The notes under the pieces were generated by a model. That model was not told the origin of the DNA and did not search any database. It was given only the letters and a program-made list of their open reading frames with translations. 64,000 nt of DNA, taken from the NCBI RefSeq assembly GCF_036226365.1, contig NZ_CP108462.1, forward strand, positions 5,268,501 to 5,332,500, in the 5' to 3' direction. This stretch comes from Streptomyces sp. NBC_01262. GTDB lineage: Bacteria; Actinomycetota; Actinomycetes; Streptomycetales; Streptomycetaceae. Positions 32,464 through 41,996 of this stretch are shown here, piece after piece; positions within the stretch are counted from its first letter, which is position 1, and each line of letters opens with the position of its first letter. The position numbers were made by a program, and so were the translations under genes.

Positions 32464-32535
32464 CGCGTCCTCCGTGGTCGTCCGTCTGATCCTGCGTGTG
32501 ATCTCGCGTATGCGGGGTGGCCCCTGATCGCGGGG

Positions 32536-33948
32536 TCACCCCCCGATCATGCCTGACGGTCCGTCGTCGCCGCCGCCGGTGCGCGCCACTTCGGCGAGGC
32601 GGCGGTGTTCGGCGGCCTTCGCCTCGTGGATGGCCGCCATGCGCAGGTGGTATTCCGGGTTGCCCTGCTCGTACATGTCCGGGATGCCGTCGTGGTCCTC
32701 GTCCCGCTCCTCCTCCTCGACCAGACGGCGGTATCTGTTGTTGCGCAGCTTCAGCAGCACGCCCGCCACGACCGCGGAGATGAGCGAGCCGATCAGCACC
32801 GCCGCCTTGACCTCCCCGGCCAGCACCGGGTCCTCGTCGAAGGCCAGCTCCCCGATCAGCAGCGACACCGTGAACCCGATGCCCGCCAGCGTCGCCACCG
32901 CCAGCACATCCGCCCACGCCAGCTCCGGATTGAGCTCCGCCCTGGTGAAGCGCGCCGCCAGCCACGTCCCGCCGAACACCCCCACCGCCTTGCCGACCAC
33001 CAGGCCCAGCACGACCCCCAGCGTCTCCGGCTGGGCGAACACATCCCCCAGCGCGTCCCCCGAAACGCTGACCCCCGCCGAGAACAGCGCGAACAGCGGC
33101 ACGCACAGCCCGGCGGAGAGCGGGCGTACGAGATGCTCGATGTGCTCGCCGGGGGAGTGCGCCTCGCCCTCGTGGCGGTGGCAGCGCAGCATCAGGCCCA
33201 TCGCGACGCCCGCGATCGTCGCGTGCACACCGCTCGCGTTCATCAGCCCCCAGTTGACGAGGGCGAGCGGCACGTAGACGTACCAGCCGTGCACGCCCCT
33301 GCGCAGCAGCAGCCAGAACAGCGCCAGGCCGACGGCGGCCAGGCCGAGCATCGGCAGATCGATCGTCGAGGTGAAGAAGACCGCGATGATCAGGATCGCG
33401 AACAGGTCGTCCACGACCGCCAGCGTCAGCAGGAACGCCCGCAGCGCGGACGGCAACGAGGTCCCCAGCACCGCCAGCACCGCGAGCGCGAACGCGATGT
33501 CGGTGGCCGTCGGCACCGCCCATCCCTGCATCGAGCCGCCGCCCGTCGCGTTCACCACCGCGTACACCAGCGCCGGCACCGCCATCCCGCACACGGCGGC
33601 CACCACCGGCAGCGCCGCCGCCGACGGGCTGCGCAGCTCGCCCGCGACCAGCTCGCGCTTCAGCTCGATGCCGGCCACGAAGAAGAAGACCGCCAGCAGC
33701 CCGTCCGCCGCCCAGTGGCCGACCGACAGGTCCAGCCGCAGCGCGGCCGGCCCGAAGTGGAAGTCCACGACCGACTCGTACGACGCGCTGACCGGGCTGT
33801 TCGCCCAGATCAGCGCCGCCACGGCGGCCAGGAGCAGCAGCACGCCGCCGAGGGTCTCCGTACGGAGCGCGTCCGCGACGAAGTTCCGCTCGGGGAGCGA
33901 CATCCGCCCCAGGAACACGGAACGGCGGCGGTTCGCGGGCGCGCTCAA
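32536..33948 (-). CDS. nhaA: Na+/H+ antiporter NhaA
   Basis: This 470-residue protein has about 12 membrane helices and NhaA motifs: DGLLAVFFFVAGIELKRELV, PTATDIAFALAVLAVLG, LTLAVVDDLFAILIIAVFF (ion-binding Asp pair) and GIGFTVSLLI. A 60-residue charged cytoplasmic tail follows (EEEERDEDHDGIPDMYEQGN), which E. coli NhaA lacks. The start is TTG 33948, supported by GGAGG 6 bp upstream; the next ATG (33903) would remove a conserved segment and has no SD. Confidence 0.95.
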   Translation of the reverse strand: MSAPANRRRSVFLGRMSLPERNFVADALRTETLGGVLLLLAAVAALIWANSPVSASYESVVDFHFGPAALRLDLSVGHWAADGLLAVFFFVAGIELKRELVAGELRSPSAAALPVVAAVCGMAVPALVYAVVNATGGGSMQGWAVPTATDIAFALAVLAVLGTSLPSALRAFLLTLAVVDDLFAILIIAVFFTSTIDLPMLGLAAVGLALFWLLLRRGVHGWYVYVPLALVNWGLMNASGVHATIAGVAMGLMLRCHRHEGEAHSPGEHIEHLVRPLSAGLCVPLFALFSAGVSVSGDALGDVFAQPETLGVVLGLVVGKAVGVFGGTWLAARFTRAELNPELAWADVLAVATLAGIGFTVSLLIGELAFDEDPVLAGEVKAAVLIGSLISAVVAGVLLKLRNNRYRRLVEEEERDEDHDGIPDMYEQGNPEYHLRMAAIHEAKAAEHRRLAEVARTGGGDDGPSGMIGG

Positions 33949-34025
33949 GGCTCGGCCTCCGGTCGTCCGGTCAGGTCACGGCGTGGGCGCCCATATTATC
34001 CAGCTATGTGACCGCTGAGCCTGGG

Positions 34026-34053
34026 GAGGGGCGGGGGAGAAACCCCGCCCCTC
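34026..34053. terminator. Terminator downstream of the acetyl-CoA synthetase gene
   Basis: GAGGGGCGGGG and CCCCGCCCCTC form an 11-bp perfect stem with a 6-nt loop. Confidence 0.85.
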
Positions 34054-34065
34054 GGAGGGGAGCGG

Positions 34066-36021
34066 TCAGTCCTCGCTCGCCGCGGACGGCAGCTTGGTCT
34101 GGATGAGATCCATGACGGTGGAGTCCGTCAGGGTCGTGACATCGCCCAGCTCGCGGTTCTCGGCGACATCCCGCAGCAGCCGTCGCATGATCTTGCCGGA
34201 ACGGGTCTTCGGCAGTTCGGCGACGACCAGGATCCGCTTGGGCTTGGCGATCGGGCCGAGCATCTTCCCGACGTGGTCGCGCAGTTCGGCGACCAGCCCC
34301 TCGCTGTCCTCCGCCGTGCCCCGCAGGATCACGAAGGCGACGATCGCCTGACCGGTGGTGGCGTCCGTCGCGCCGACGACCGCGGACTCGGCGACCTTCG
34401 GGTGGGACACCAGCGCGGACTCGACCTCGGTGGTGGAGATGTTGTGCCCGGAGACGAGCATGACGTCATCGACGCGGCCGAGCAGCCAGATGTCGCCGTC
34501 GTCGTCCTTCTTGGCGCCGTCGCCCGCGAAGTAACGGCCCGGGAAGCGCGACCAGTAGGTGTCCAGGTACCGCTGGTCGTCGCCCCAGATGGTGCGCAGC
34601 ATCGACGGCCACGGTTCGGTCAGCACCAGGTAGCCGCCCGCCCCGTCCGGCACCTCGTTGGCCTCGTCGTCCACGACGGTGGCGGCGATGCCGGGCAGGG
34701 CCCGCTGCGCGGAGCCCGGCTTGGTCTCGGTCACACCGGGCAGCGGCGAGATCATCATCGCGCCGGTCTCGGTCTGCCACCACGTGTCGACGATCGGGGC
34801 CTTGCCCGCGCCGATGTGCTCGCGGTACCAGATCCAGGCCTCGGGGTTGATCGGCTCGCCGACGCTGCCCAGCACGCGCAGGCTGGACAGGTCGAACTTC
34901 GCGGGGATGTCGTCGCCCCACTTCATGAAGGTGCGGATCGCGGTCGGCGCCGTGTAGAGGATCGAGACGCCGTACTTCTGCACGATCTCCCAGAAGCGCC
35001 CCTGGTGCGGGGTGTCCGGGGTGCCCTCGTACATGACCTGGGTCGCGCCGTTGGCCAGCGGCCCGTAGACGATGTACGAGTGGCCCGTCACCCAGCCGAT
35101 GTCGGCGGTGCACCAGTACACGTCGGTCTCGGGCTTGAGGTCGAAGACGGCGTGGTGGGTGTACGCGGCCTGGGTGAGGTAGCCGCCGGAGGTGTGCAGG
35201 ATGCCCTTCGGCTTACCCGTCGTACCGCTGGTGTAGAGGATGAACAGCGGCTGCTCGGCCTCGAAGGCCTCCGGCGTGTGCTCGGGCGACTGGCCGTCCA
35301 CGGCGTCGTGCCACCACACGTCGCGGCCCTCGGTCCAGGCGACCTCCTGCCCGGTGCGGCGTACGACCAGCACATGGCGGACCCGGTCCACGCGCTCGAC
35401 GGCCTCGTCCACGGCGGGCTTCAGCGTCATCGGCTTGCCGCGCCGGTAGCCGCCGTCGGAGGTGATCACGACCTGCGCGTCGGCGTCCTCGATACGGGTG
35501 GCCAGCGCGTCGGCCGAGAAGCCGCCGAAGACCACGGAGTGCGCGGCGCCGATCCGGGCGCAGGCCAGCATCGCCACGACGGCCTCGGGGATCATCGGCA
35601 GGTAGACCGCGACCCGGTCGCCCTTGCGCACGCCGAGTTCGGTGAGCGCGTTGGCGGCCCGGCTGACCTCGTCCTTCAGCTCCGCGTAGGTGATGGCGCG
35701 GGTGTCGCCGGGCTCGCCCTCGAAGTGGATGGCGACCCGGTCGCCGAGACCGGCCTCGACATGCCGGTCGACGCAGTTGTACGCCACGTTGAGCCTGCCG
35801 TCGGCGAACCACTTCGCGAACGGCGGATTCGACCAGTCCAGCGTCTCCGTCGGCTCGGTCGCCCAGGTCAGCCGCCGCGCCTGCTCCGCCCAGAAGCCCA
35901 GCCGGTCCGCCTTCGCCTGCGCGTACGCGTCCGCGGTGACATTCGCGGCCGCCGCCAGTTCGGAGGGCGGGGCGAACCGGCGCTCCTCCTTAAGGAGGTT
36001 GGCAAGGCTCTCGTTGCTCAC
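34066..36021 (-). CDS. acs: Acetyl-CoA synthetase (AMP-forming)
   Basis: This 651-residue ANL-family enzyme has P-loop YTSGTTGKPKGILHT, VDTWWQTETGAMM, GRYFAGDGAKKDDDGD, and the C-terminal PKTRSGKIMRRLLRD with the acetylatable Lys. It converts acetate, CoA and ATP into acetyl-CoA. Although open to 36060, GTG 36021 has a near-ideal SD (AAGGAGA, about 6 bp) and yields MSNESLANLLKEE. Sirtuin/Pat-type acetylation of the Lys is a likely control, from family knowledge. Confidence 0.97.
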   Translation of the reverse strand: MSNESLANLLKEERRFAPPSELAAAANVTADAYAQAKADRLGFWAEQARRLTWATEPTETLDWSNPPFAKWFADGRLNVAYNCVDRHVEAGLGDRVAIHFEGEPGDTRAITYAELKDEVSRAANALTELGVRKGDRVAVYLPMIPEAVVAMLACARIGAAHSVVFGGFSADALATRIEDADAQVVITSDGGYRRGKPMTLKPAVDEAVERVDRVRHVLVVRRTGQEVAWTEGRDVWWHDAVDGQSPEHTPEAFEAEQPLFILYTSGTTGKPKGILHTSGGYLTQAAYTHHAVFDLKPETDVYWCTADIGWVTGHSYIVYGPLANGATQVMYEGTPDTPHQGRFWEIVQKYGVSILYTAPTAIRTFMKWGDDIPAKFDLSSLRVLGSVGEPINPEAWIWYREHIGAGKAPIVDTWWQTETGAMMISPLPGVTETKPGSAQRALPGIAATVVDDEANEVPDGAGGYLVLTEPWPSMLRTIWGDDQRYLDTYWSRFPGRYFAGDGAKKDDDGDIWLLGRVDDVMLVSGHNISTTEVESALVSHPKVAESAVVGATDATTGQAIVAFVILRGTAEDSEGLVAELRDHVGKMLGPIAKPKRILVVAELPKTRSGKIMRRLLRDVAENRELGDVTTLTDSTVMDLIQTKLPSAASED

Positions 36022-36145
36022 AATGTCTCCTTCAACAGGCTCACGGGTGTCCCGGGTCATAGCTCATCAGCAAGGCGCTCCCATGACAAGGGCCGTCCCG
36101 GAAATTGGTTTAGACCTGTTGTTCTGTTACGGGGAGGGCCCACCC

Positions 36146-38395
36146 TCACACCGTGTCCAGCACGCCGCCCGCCACCCCGGGCCGCACCGCGGCGAACGTA
36201 CTGGTCGTCCGGTTCAGGACATACGCCTGGGCCTCGGCCACGTGGAAGTACATGCCCTGCAGCCGCAGCGTGCCCTCGGCCACCCGGCGGGCGACGCAGG
36301 GGTGGGCCATCAGGTGGTCGAGCTGCTGCATGACGTTGACCAGGGCGAGCCGCTCCAGATCGTCGGCCACCGGCCGGTCGGCGAGGGCGACCTCGCCGCG
36401 CCCCAGGTGTCCGATGCGGCCGAGGCGGGCCAGGGAGGGGCGGCCGTGGCGGAGCCAGCGGGCCAACGGGGTCTGGGCGCCGGGCTCGTGGCCCTGGCCG
36501 CCGAGGAGGGCCTGCATGGCTCCGCAGCCGGAGTGGCCGCAGACGGTGATGCTGCCGACCTCCAGGACGTCCACGGCGTATTCGACGGCGGCGGCCACCG
36601 AGTCGCACGAGGCGTCCGTGCCGGGCGGGGGCATCAGGTTGCCGACATTGCGCACGGTGAACAGGTCGCCGGGGCCGCTGGAGGTGATCATGCTGGTGAC
36701 CAGGCGGGAGTCCGCGCAGGTCAGGAAGAGCTGGGTGGGCCGCTGGCCCTCGGCGGCGAGCCGGGCCAGCTCATCGCGCACCAGGGGGGCCGTGTTGCGC
36801 TGGAAGGCGCTCAGCCCGCCGACGAGCTGGCCCTCGGAGCCGGCGGCGACGTCCGTGCGCGTGCAGTGGTGGTTGCGCCACGGCGTCCAGGGCCGGCACG
36901 CATGCGCACTGGCGGGTTCGGTGATCGGCTGCCCAGCCCGCCCGGCCAGCGTGGCCCAGCCGCCGCGCGCCCGGTGCCCGTCGCACCACGTGCGCAGCGC
37001 CTCGTACGCGGCGTGGTCCATGAAGGAGCCGTCCAGCTCGACCACGGCCGTGGAACCGTAGGGCACTTGCGCGAAGGCCCGGGTCAGCTGCGGGACGGCG
37101 AGGAAGGTCAACTGGCCGCGCACGCGGACACGATGGGTGCCGTCCTGCTCGGTGACGGTGATCCGGGTCCGGGTGAGCCGGTGCATTTGCAGGAAGACCG
37201 AGACCGCGACTCCGGCCGCCACGCCCTCCAGGACGCCGAAGAGGACGACCGCGCCGACCGTGGCCGCGTAGACGGGGAACTCGCGGTGCCGCTGGACGTG
37301 CTTGAGGTGCGCGAAGCTCACCATCTTCACGCCGACCACCATCACCAGCGCGGCGAGCGTGGCCAGCGGGATCAGCTCCAGGCCCCCGGCCAGCAGCCCG
37401 GAACACCCTGCCACCCACACCCCGTGCAGCACCGTGGAGCGGCGGCTGACCGCTCCGGCCGCGACATTGGCCGAGCCCCGGATCGCGCCGCCGGCCACCG
37501 GCAGCCCGCCGAGCAGCCCGGAGACCACATTGGACGCGCCCTGGCCGAGCAGCTCCCGGTCCAGGCCCGCCCGCTCGGCCGTGTCGCCGCGCGCGGCCCG
37601 CAGCTTGTCGACGGCGACGGCGGACAGCAGCGACTCCATGCTCGCGACGAGGGTGACGGTGAGGACGGCGGCGATGATGCCGAGCACCGGCCCGTCCGGC
37701 AGGCCGGGCAGTACCAGCGTGTTCCAGGAGGGCAGTTCCGCCCTGGGCAGCGTGATCCCGGCCGCCAGCGCCGTGGCGGTGGCGATCGCCACGACCGCCG
37801 CGGGGACCGTGCGCAGCGCGCGCCCTGCCCGGCCGGGCAGCCGGGGCCAGCCGACGAGCACGGCGACGGTGACCGCGCCGATCAGCAGCGCCGCCGGATT
37901 GGGGTGCGCCAACTGGGCGGGCAGGGCCGCGATGTTGTCGAGCGCCGAGGGATCCGGGCTGCCGCCGAGGACCACATGCAGCTGCGCGATGGCGATCGTC
38001 GCGCCGATCCCGGCGAGCATGCCGTGCACGATCGCCGGGCTGACCGCGAGCGCCGCCCGGGCGACCCGCAGCGCCCCGAGGACGAGCTGTGCCAGGCCGG
38101 CGAGCACGGTGATGGCGCATGTGGTGCGCCACCCGTACCGCTGCACCAGCTCGGCCGTGACCACGACCAGGCTGGTGGCGGCCCCGCTGACCTGCAGCGG
38201 GGCCCCGCCCAGCAGCCCGGCGACGATGCCGCCGACCGCCGCCGAGACCAGCCCGGCCTGCAGCGGGGCGCCGGTCGCCATGGCGATGCCGAGCGAGAGC
38301 GGGACGGCGATCAGGAAGACGGTGATCGAAGCGGATAGGTCGTATCGCAGATCGTGGCGTAGGTCATGGCGCAGGTCGTGGCGCAGTTTGTCCAT
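36146..38395 (-). CDS. SulP transporter-STAS-beta-carbonic anhydrase fusion
   Basis: This 749-residue fusion has about 10-12 SulP membrane helices (about 20-400; SITVFLIAVPLSLGIAMATG), a STAS domain (about 415-500, VVELDGSFMDHAAYEAL) and a beta-carbonic anhydrase domain (about 540-749). The anhydrase Zn ligands are in LTCADSRLV and VCGHSGCGA. It probably couples bicarbonate uptake to CO2 hydration. ATG 38395 is preferred because GGAGGAG precedes it; GTG 38449 would add 18 residues. The N-terminus carries four LRHDL/LRYDL repeats from a 12-bp DNA repeat at about 38340-38388. Confidence 0.94.
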   Translation of the reverse strand: MDKLRHDLRHDLRHDLRYDLSASITVFLIAVPLSLGIAMATGAPLQAGLVSAAVGGIVAGLLGGAPLQVSGAATSLVVVTAELVQRYGWRTTCAITVLAGLAQLVLGALRVARAALAVSPAIVHGMLAGIGATIAIAQLHVVLGGSPDPSALDNIAALPAQLAHPNPAALLIGAVTVAVLVGWPRLPGRAGRALRTVPAAVVAIATATALAAGITLPRAELPSWNTLVLPGLPDGPVLGIIAAVLTVTLVASMESLLSAVAVDKLRAARGDTAERAGLDRELLGQGASNVVSGLLGGLPVAGGAIRGSANVAAGAVSRRSTVLHGVWVAGCSGLLAGGLELIPLATLAALVMVVGVKMVSFAHLKHVQRHREFPVYAATVGAVVLFGVLEGVAAGVAVSVFLQMHRLTRTRITVTEQDGTHRVRVRGQLTFLAVPQLTRAFAQVPYGSTAVVELDGSFMDHAAYEALRTWCDGHRARGGWATLAGRAGQPITEPASAHACRPWTPWRNHHCTRTDVAAGSEGQLVGGLSAFQRNTAPLVRDELARLAAEGQRPTQLFLTCADSRLVTSMITSSGPGDLFTVRNVGNLMPPPGTDASCDSVAAAVEYAVDVLEVGSITVCGHSGCGAMQALLGGQGHEPGAQTPLARWLRHGRPSLARLGRIGHLGRGEVALADRPVADDLERLALVNVMQQLDHLMAHPCVARRVAEGTLRLQGMYFHVAEAQAYVLNRTTSTFAAVRPGVAGGVLDTV

Positions 38396-38585
38396 GGATC
38401 CCGTCTCCTCCGGGGCGGCGCGGCTGCGTGGGTACGCGGTCGTGGTCACGGCTGTGCGGCGGGTGCTGCTGCCAAGGACCCCGAGAAGTAACGGAAGGTA
38501 ATCATCTCGTTACTCTCAAGACTCGGTAATGGGAGAGTAATGCACAGCTCTGACAAGCTGGAGGGTCGTGGGACCGTACGGACTG

Positions 38586-39569
38586 CTAATTAGCCCTGGC
38601 GGGTGAATGCTCGCCGAGCAGGAATGCCGGATCGACCTGCGAGGCCAGGTCCGCCCCGGTCTTCTCGTTGCCCCAGCTCTCGGCGTTCTTCAAGTGGAAG
38701 TGCACCATCTGGCGGGTGTAGCGCCCCCAGTCGCGGTGCTCGTACGCGGCGTCGGCGGCGGCGCGCATCGTCCGCAGAGCAGCCTGGTTGGCCTTCTCCA
38801 GGAGCTCGAAGCGCGGCGGGCGGCCCTTCTCCATCGCCCGCACCCAGTCGGAGTGGCCGACGGTCACGAGCAGGTCGTCGCCGGTCTCGGCGCGCAGGAA
38901 GGCCAGGTCCTCGGGGCCCTGCACCTTGTTGCCGATGACGCGCAGCGCGACCCCGAAGTCGCGGGCGTACTCCTTGTACTGGCGGTAGACGGCGACGCCC
39001 TTGCGGGTCGGCTCGGCGACCAGGAAAGTCATGTCGAAGCGGGTGAACATGCCGGAGGCGAAGGAGTCGCTGCCGGCGGTCATGTCGACCACCACGTACT
39101 CGCCGGGTCCGTCGACGAGGTGGTTGAGGCACAGCTCGACCGCGCCGACCTTGGAGTGGTAGCAGGAGACCCCGAGGTCGGACTCGCTGAAGGGCCCGGT
39201 GACCATCAGCCGCGCCTCGCCGTCGTCCAGCGGAATCCGGCGTGCGCATGCGGCGTAGACCGGATTGTCCTCGACCACGCGCAGGAGGCGTGAGCCGTGG
39301 CCCGGCGGGGTCGTCTTGATCATGGTGTCGGCGGAGGAGATCCGGGGGTTGGCGCCGCGCAGGTACTCCTTGATCTCCGGGAGGTGCGCGCCCATCGCGG
39401 GCAGCGCGGCGGCCTCGTCCTCGTCGACGCCGAGGGCGGGCGCGAGGTGCTGGTTGATGTCGGCGTCGATGGCGAGGACGGGGGTCCGGGCGGCGGCGAG
39501 GTGACGGATGAAGAGAGAGGACAGCGTCGTCTTGCCGCTGCCGCCCTTCCCAACGAAAGCGATCTTCAT
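38586..39569 (-). CDS. CooC/ParA-like maturation ATPase
   Basis: This 327-residue MinD/ParA-type ATPase has the deviant Walker A GKGGSGKTTL (residues 7-16), VLAIDADINQHLAPALG, VVVDMTAGSDSFASGMF and FLVAEPTRKGVAVYRQY. The overall pattern is that of CooC-like carbon monoxide dehydrogenase accessory ATPases, which insert nickel, but no CODH gene is present here. The true client is unknown. It is divergent from the Fic-like gene (101-bp gap). Confidence 0.9.
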   Translation of the reverse strand: MKIAFVGKGGSGKTTLSSLFIRHLAAARTPVLAIDADINQHLAPALGVDEDEAAALPAMGAHLPEIKEYLRGANPRISSADTMIKTTPPGHGSRLLRVVEDNPVYAACARRIPLDDGEARLMVTGPFSESDLGVSCYHSKVGAVELCLNHLVDGPGEYVVVDMTAGSDSFASGMFTRFDMTFLVAEPTRKGVAVYRQYKEYARDFGVALRVIGNKVQGPEDLAFLRAETGDDLLVTVGHSDWVRAMEKGRPPRFELLEKANQAALRTMRAAADAAYEHRDWGRYTRQMVHFHLKNAESWGNEKTGADLASQVDPAFLLGEHSPARAN

Positions 39570-39670
39570 GTTCGGTAAGGGTAGTGGTGCGGGCGGCCTC
39601 GTACCGCACCGGAGGTGAGGAACACCACTCCAAAGAGGGGCACGCGGCCGGGGTGCGTAGGGTCGTACGT

Positions 39671-40507
39671 ATGAGTACGACAGATCCGCTCGCCGTCCTC
39701 GGTTCGCTCCCCGGTGTCGCGGAGTCCGTGGACTCCGTACGGAAGGCCGTGGACCAGGTCTACGGCCACCGGGTGATGCGCCGGCGCTCCAACGAGGTGA
39801 CCTCCGAGGCGGCGCTGCGCGGCGCGCGCGGCTCGGCGGCGCTGGCCGGAGCCGACTGGCCGCTGGAGGAGGTCCGGCGCAGAAGCGACTTCTCCGCCGA
39901 CCCTGAAGCGCGCACGGTCGGCGCCGCGCTGCGGCTGACCGCCGAGGCGGGCCAACTGCTCAGCATGTGGCGGCAGTCGCCGGTGCAGGCGCTGGCCAGG
40001 CTGCACCTGGTCGCGGCGGGCGGCGCGGTGCCGGACGAGACGGTGGGGCGGCCACGGCTGGCGGGCGAGAAGGTGACCGACGACCCGCTGATCGACGCCG
40101 CTCCGGCGCTGCCGCTGCCCGAGCCCGAGGAAGTCGCCGCCCGCCTGGACGGCTTGGCCGGGCTGTTGCTCGCGGGCAGCGAGGCCCCGGCCCTGGTGGT
40201 GGGCGCCGTGGTGCACGGCGAACTGCTCGCGCTGCGGCCCTTCGGCTCCTTCAACGGGCTGGTGGCGCGGGCCGCTCAGCGCGTCGTGCTGGTCGGCAGC
40301 GGTCTCGACCCCAAGTCCATCTGTCCGGCGGAGGTCGGCCACGCCGAACTCGGGCGCGCGGACTACCTCAAGGCGCTTGAGGGCTATGTCTCCGGCACGC
40401 CCGAGGGCATGGTCGCCTGGATCGCGCACTGCGGACGGGCCGTGGGGCTCGGGGTGCGGGAGAGTGTGGCGGTCTGCGAGGCGCTGCAGCGGGGCGCGGC
40501 TTCGTAG
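39671..40507 (+). CDS. Degenerate Fic-like protein (often annotated oxidoreductase)
   Basis: This 278-residue soluble protein contains LRPFGSFNGLVARA at about residue 188, which aligns with the Fic motif HPFxxGNGRxxR: Pro, Phe, Asn-Gly and the final Arg are kept, while His is Arg189 and the first Arg is Leu. Without the His, AMP transfer is unlikely. The upstream segment EAALRGARGSAALAGADW resembles the Fic N-terminal region. The frame opens at 39584, but ATG 39671 matches the family start I remember. Role unknown; it sits between an ATPase and a HAD phosphatase. Confidence 0.8.
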   Translation: MSTTDPLAVLGSLPGVAESVDSVRKAVDQVYGHRVMRRRSNEVTSEAALRGARGSAALAGADWPLEEVRRRSDFSADPEARTVGAALRLTAEAGQLLSMWRQSPVQALARLHLVAAGGAVPDETVGRPRLAGEKVTDDPLIDAAPALPLPEPEEVAARLDGLAGLLLAGSEAPALVVGAVVHGELLALRPFGSFNGLVARAAQRVVLVGSGLDPKSICPAEVGHAELGRADYLKALEGYVSGTPEGMVAWIAHCGRAVGLGVRESVAVCEALQRGAAS

Positions 40508-40827
40508 CCGCCTTGAGACGAGTGTCCGGACAGAGTTGCGGCGACACCCGAAGGTGCCGCCGCTGGCATGACGTTCGGGTTACCAAGCGTGCACGATATT
40601 TGCCCATCAGGTCGGGACTTCGCCCGTCACCTGGTGCGGCTGGCCCGATAAGCGGGTCTGCGTCGCGTGGGTGCCCGATTGTCATGCTCGGTCCGTGGGG
40701 CCTGATGCAGATTTCTAGGGGGGATTCCTCTCGGAATGTCCTGGTCTCGCGGGCCGTTAACTCATTTCTACAGCGCGAGCGGGGCAAGCGGAACCCCTGG
40801 GCCCAGTTATTTGCCATTCGTGACTGA
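40508..40827. other. Intergenic gap between convergent genes
   Basis: I see no gene, RNA or strong hairpin; several short open frames are not supported by composition or SD. Confidence 0.4.
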
Positions 40828-41658
40828 TCAGGACATTGCGGGCCTGCGGCGGCGGGCCGCGTACCAGACCAGGCCCGCTGTGGCGGCGGCCGCTCCGATC
40901 GCGGCGGCGGCGAGCACCGGACGCGGCGGTATGGACAGGCCGCGCACCCGCTGGTGCAGCCGCACCGGACGGTTGAAGGTCAGTACCGGCCACTCGCGCG
41001 CGACCGCCTCACGGCGCAGCGCGCGGTCGGGGTTGACGGCGTAGGGGTGGCCGACGGCTTCGAGCATCGGGATGTCGGTGATCGAGTCGCTGTAGGCGAA
41101 GCACCGTTCCAGGTCGTATCCCTCGGACTCGGCGAGCCCGAGGAGTGCCTCGGCTTTGGCGGGGCCGTAGACGTAGTGGTCGATCTCGCCGGTGTAGCAG
41201 CCGTCCTTGGCGACCATCCGGGTGGCCACGACATGGTCGGCCCCGAGCATCTCGCCGATCGGCTCGACGACCTCCGCCCCGGACGCGCTGACGATGACGA
41301 CATCGCGGCCGGCGAGGTGGTGCTCCTCGATGAGGGAGGCCGCCTCGTCGTAAATGATCGGGTCGATGAGGTCGTGCAGCGTCTCGGCCACGATCTCTCG
41401 CACCTGCTGCACATTCCAGCCACGGCAGAGCTCGGAGAGGTACTTGCGCATCCCCTCCATCTGGTCGTGGTCGGCCCCGCCGAGCAGGAAGACGAACTGC
41501 GCGTAGGCGGTGCGCAGTACGGCACGCCGGTTGATCAGTCCTCCCTGGTAGAAGGACCGGCCGAAGGCCAGCGTGCTCGACTTGGCGATCACGGTCTTGT
41601 CGAGATCGAAGAAGGCCGCGGTGCGCGGAGACAGGTGGTTTTCCACGAGCACGAGCAT
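40828..41658 (-). CDS. HAD-IB phosphatase (SerB-like) with C-terminal membrane helix
   Basis: This 276-residue protein has HAD motif I FFDLDKTVI, motif II VIVSASGAE, and motif IV FAYSDSITDIPML. These place it in the HAD-IB branch (phosphoserine-phosphatase-like, including PlsB-linked actinobacterial proteins). The C-terminus has a hydrophobic helix (VLAAAAIGAAAATAGLVWYA) and a basic tail, so it is probably membrane-tethered facing the cytoplasm. ATG 41658 is used; GTG 41664 and 41652 are possible. No clear SD. Confidence 0.9.
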   Translation of the reverse strand: MLVLVENHLSPRTAAFFDLDKTVIAKSSTLAFGRSFYQGGLINRRAVLRTAYAQFVFLLGGADHDQMEGMRKYLSELCRGWNVQQVREIVAETLHDLIDPIIYDEAASLIEEHHLAGRDVVIVSASGAEVVEPIGEMLGADHVVATRMVAKDGCYTGEIDHYVYGPAKAEALLGLAESEGYDLERCFAYSDSITDIPMLEAVGHPYAVNPDRALRREAVAREWPVLTFNRPVRLHQRVRGLSIPPRPVLAAAAIGAAAATAGLVWYAARRRRPAMS

Positions 41659-41795
41659 AGGCACCCATCCATTCGGCGTAAGCTGAGGCGCGTGGGTTTG
41701 CCTGAGAAGGCCTTCGGGTACACCATGGAAGTCACGGATCGTTCGCGACCGTGCTAACCCGGTCTGGCTCCTCCCCCCCCGAGTCGGACCGTGGG

Positions 41796-41830
41796 GACGA
41801 CCCCCGCTCTCCCCCCCGGCGGGGGTCGTC
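41796..41830. other. 12-bp perfect inverted repeat in the 41659-42130 gap
   Basis: GACGACCCCCGC (41796-41807) and GCGGGGGTCGTC (41819-41830) form a strong hairpin, although no gene ends here. It could terminate an unannotated small RNA or lie in the HAD gene leader. Runs of C before it (41772-41780) are also unusual. The remainder of the gap holds the DnaA boxes but no gene. Confidence 0.5.
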
Positions 41831-41996
41831 GCATGTCCGCATGCGTTTTGGGGGGTCCGGACCGGTCGGTCCGCTTCCTCTTACGGGTCTCGTCCGCTGC
41901 ATCGTGGCGGCTCCTTCGCTCTCTCGATGATTACTACGCGTGACATTCCGTAATCGTTCCGCTGTTCGACGGGATTCGTTCGTCCGGGTGGCGGAG

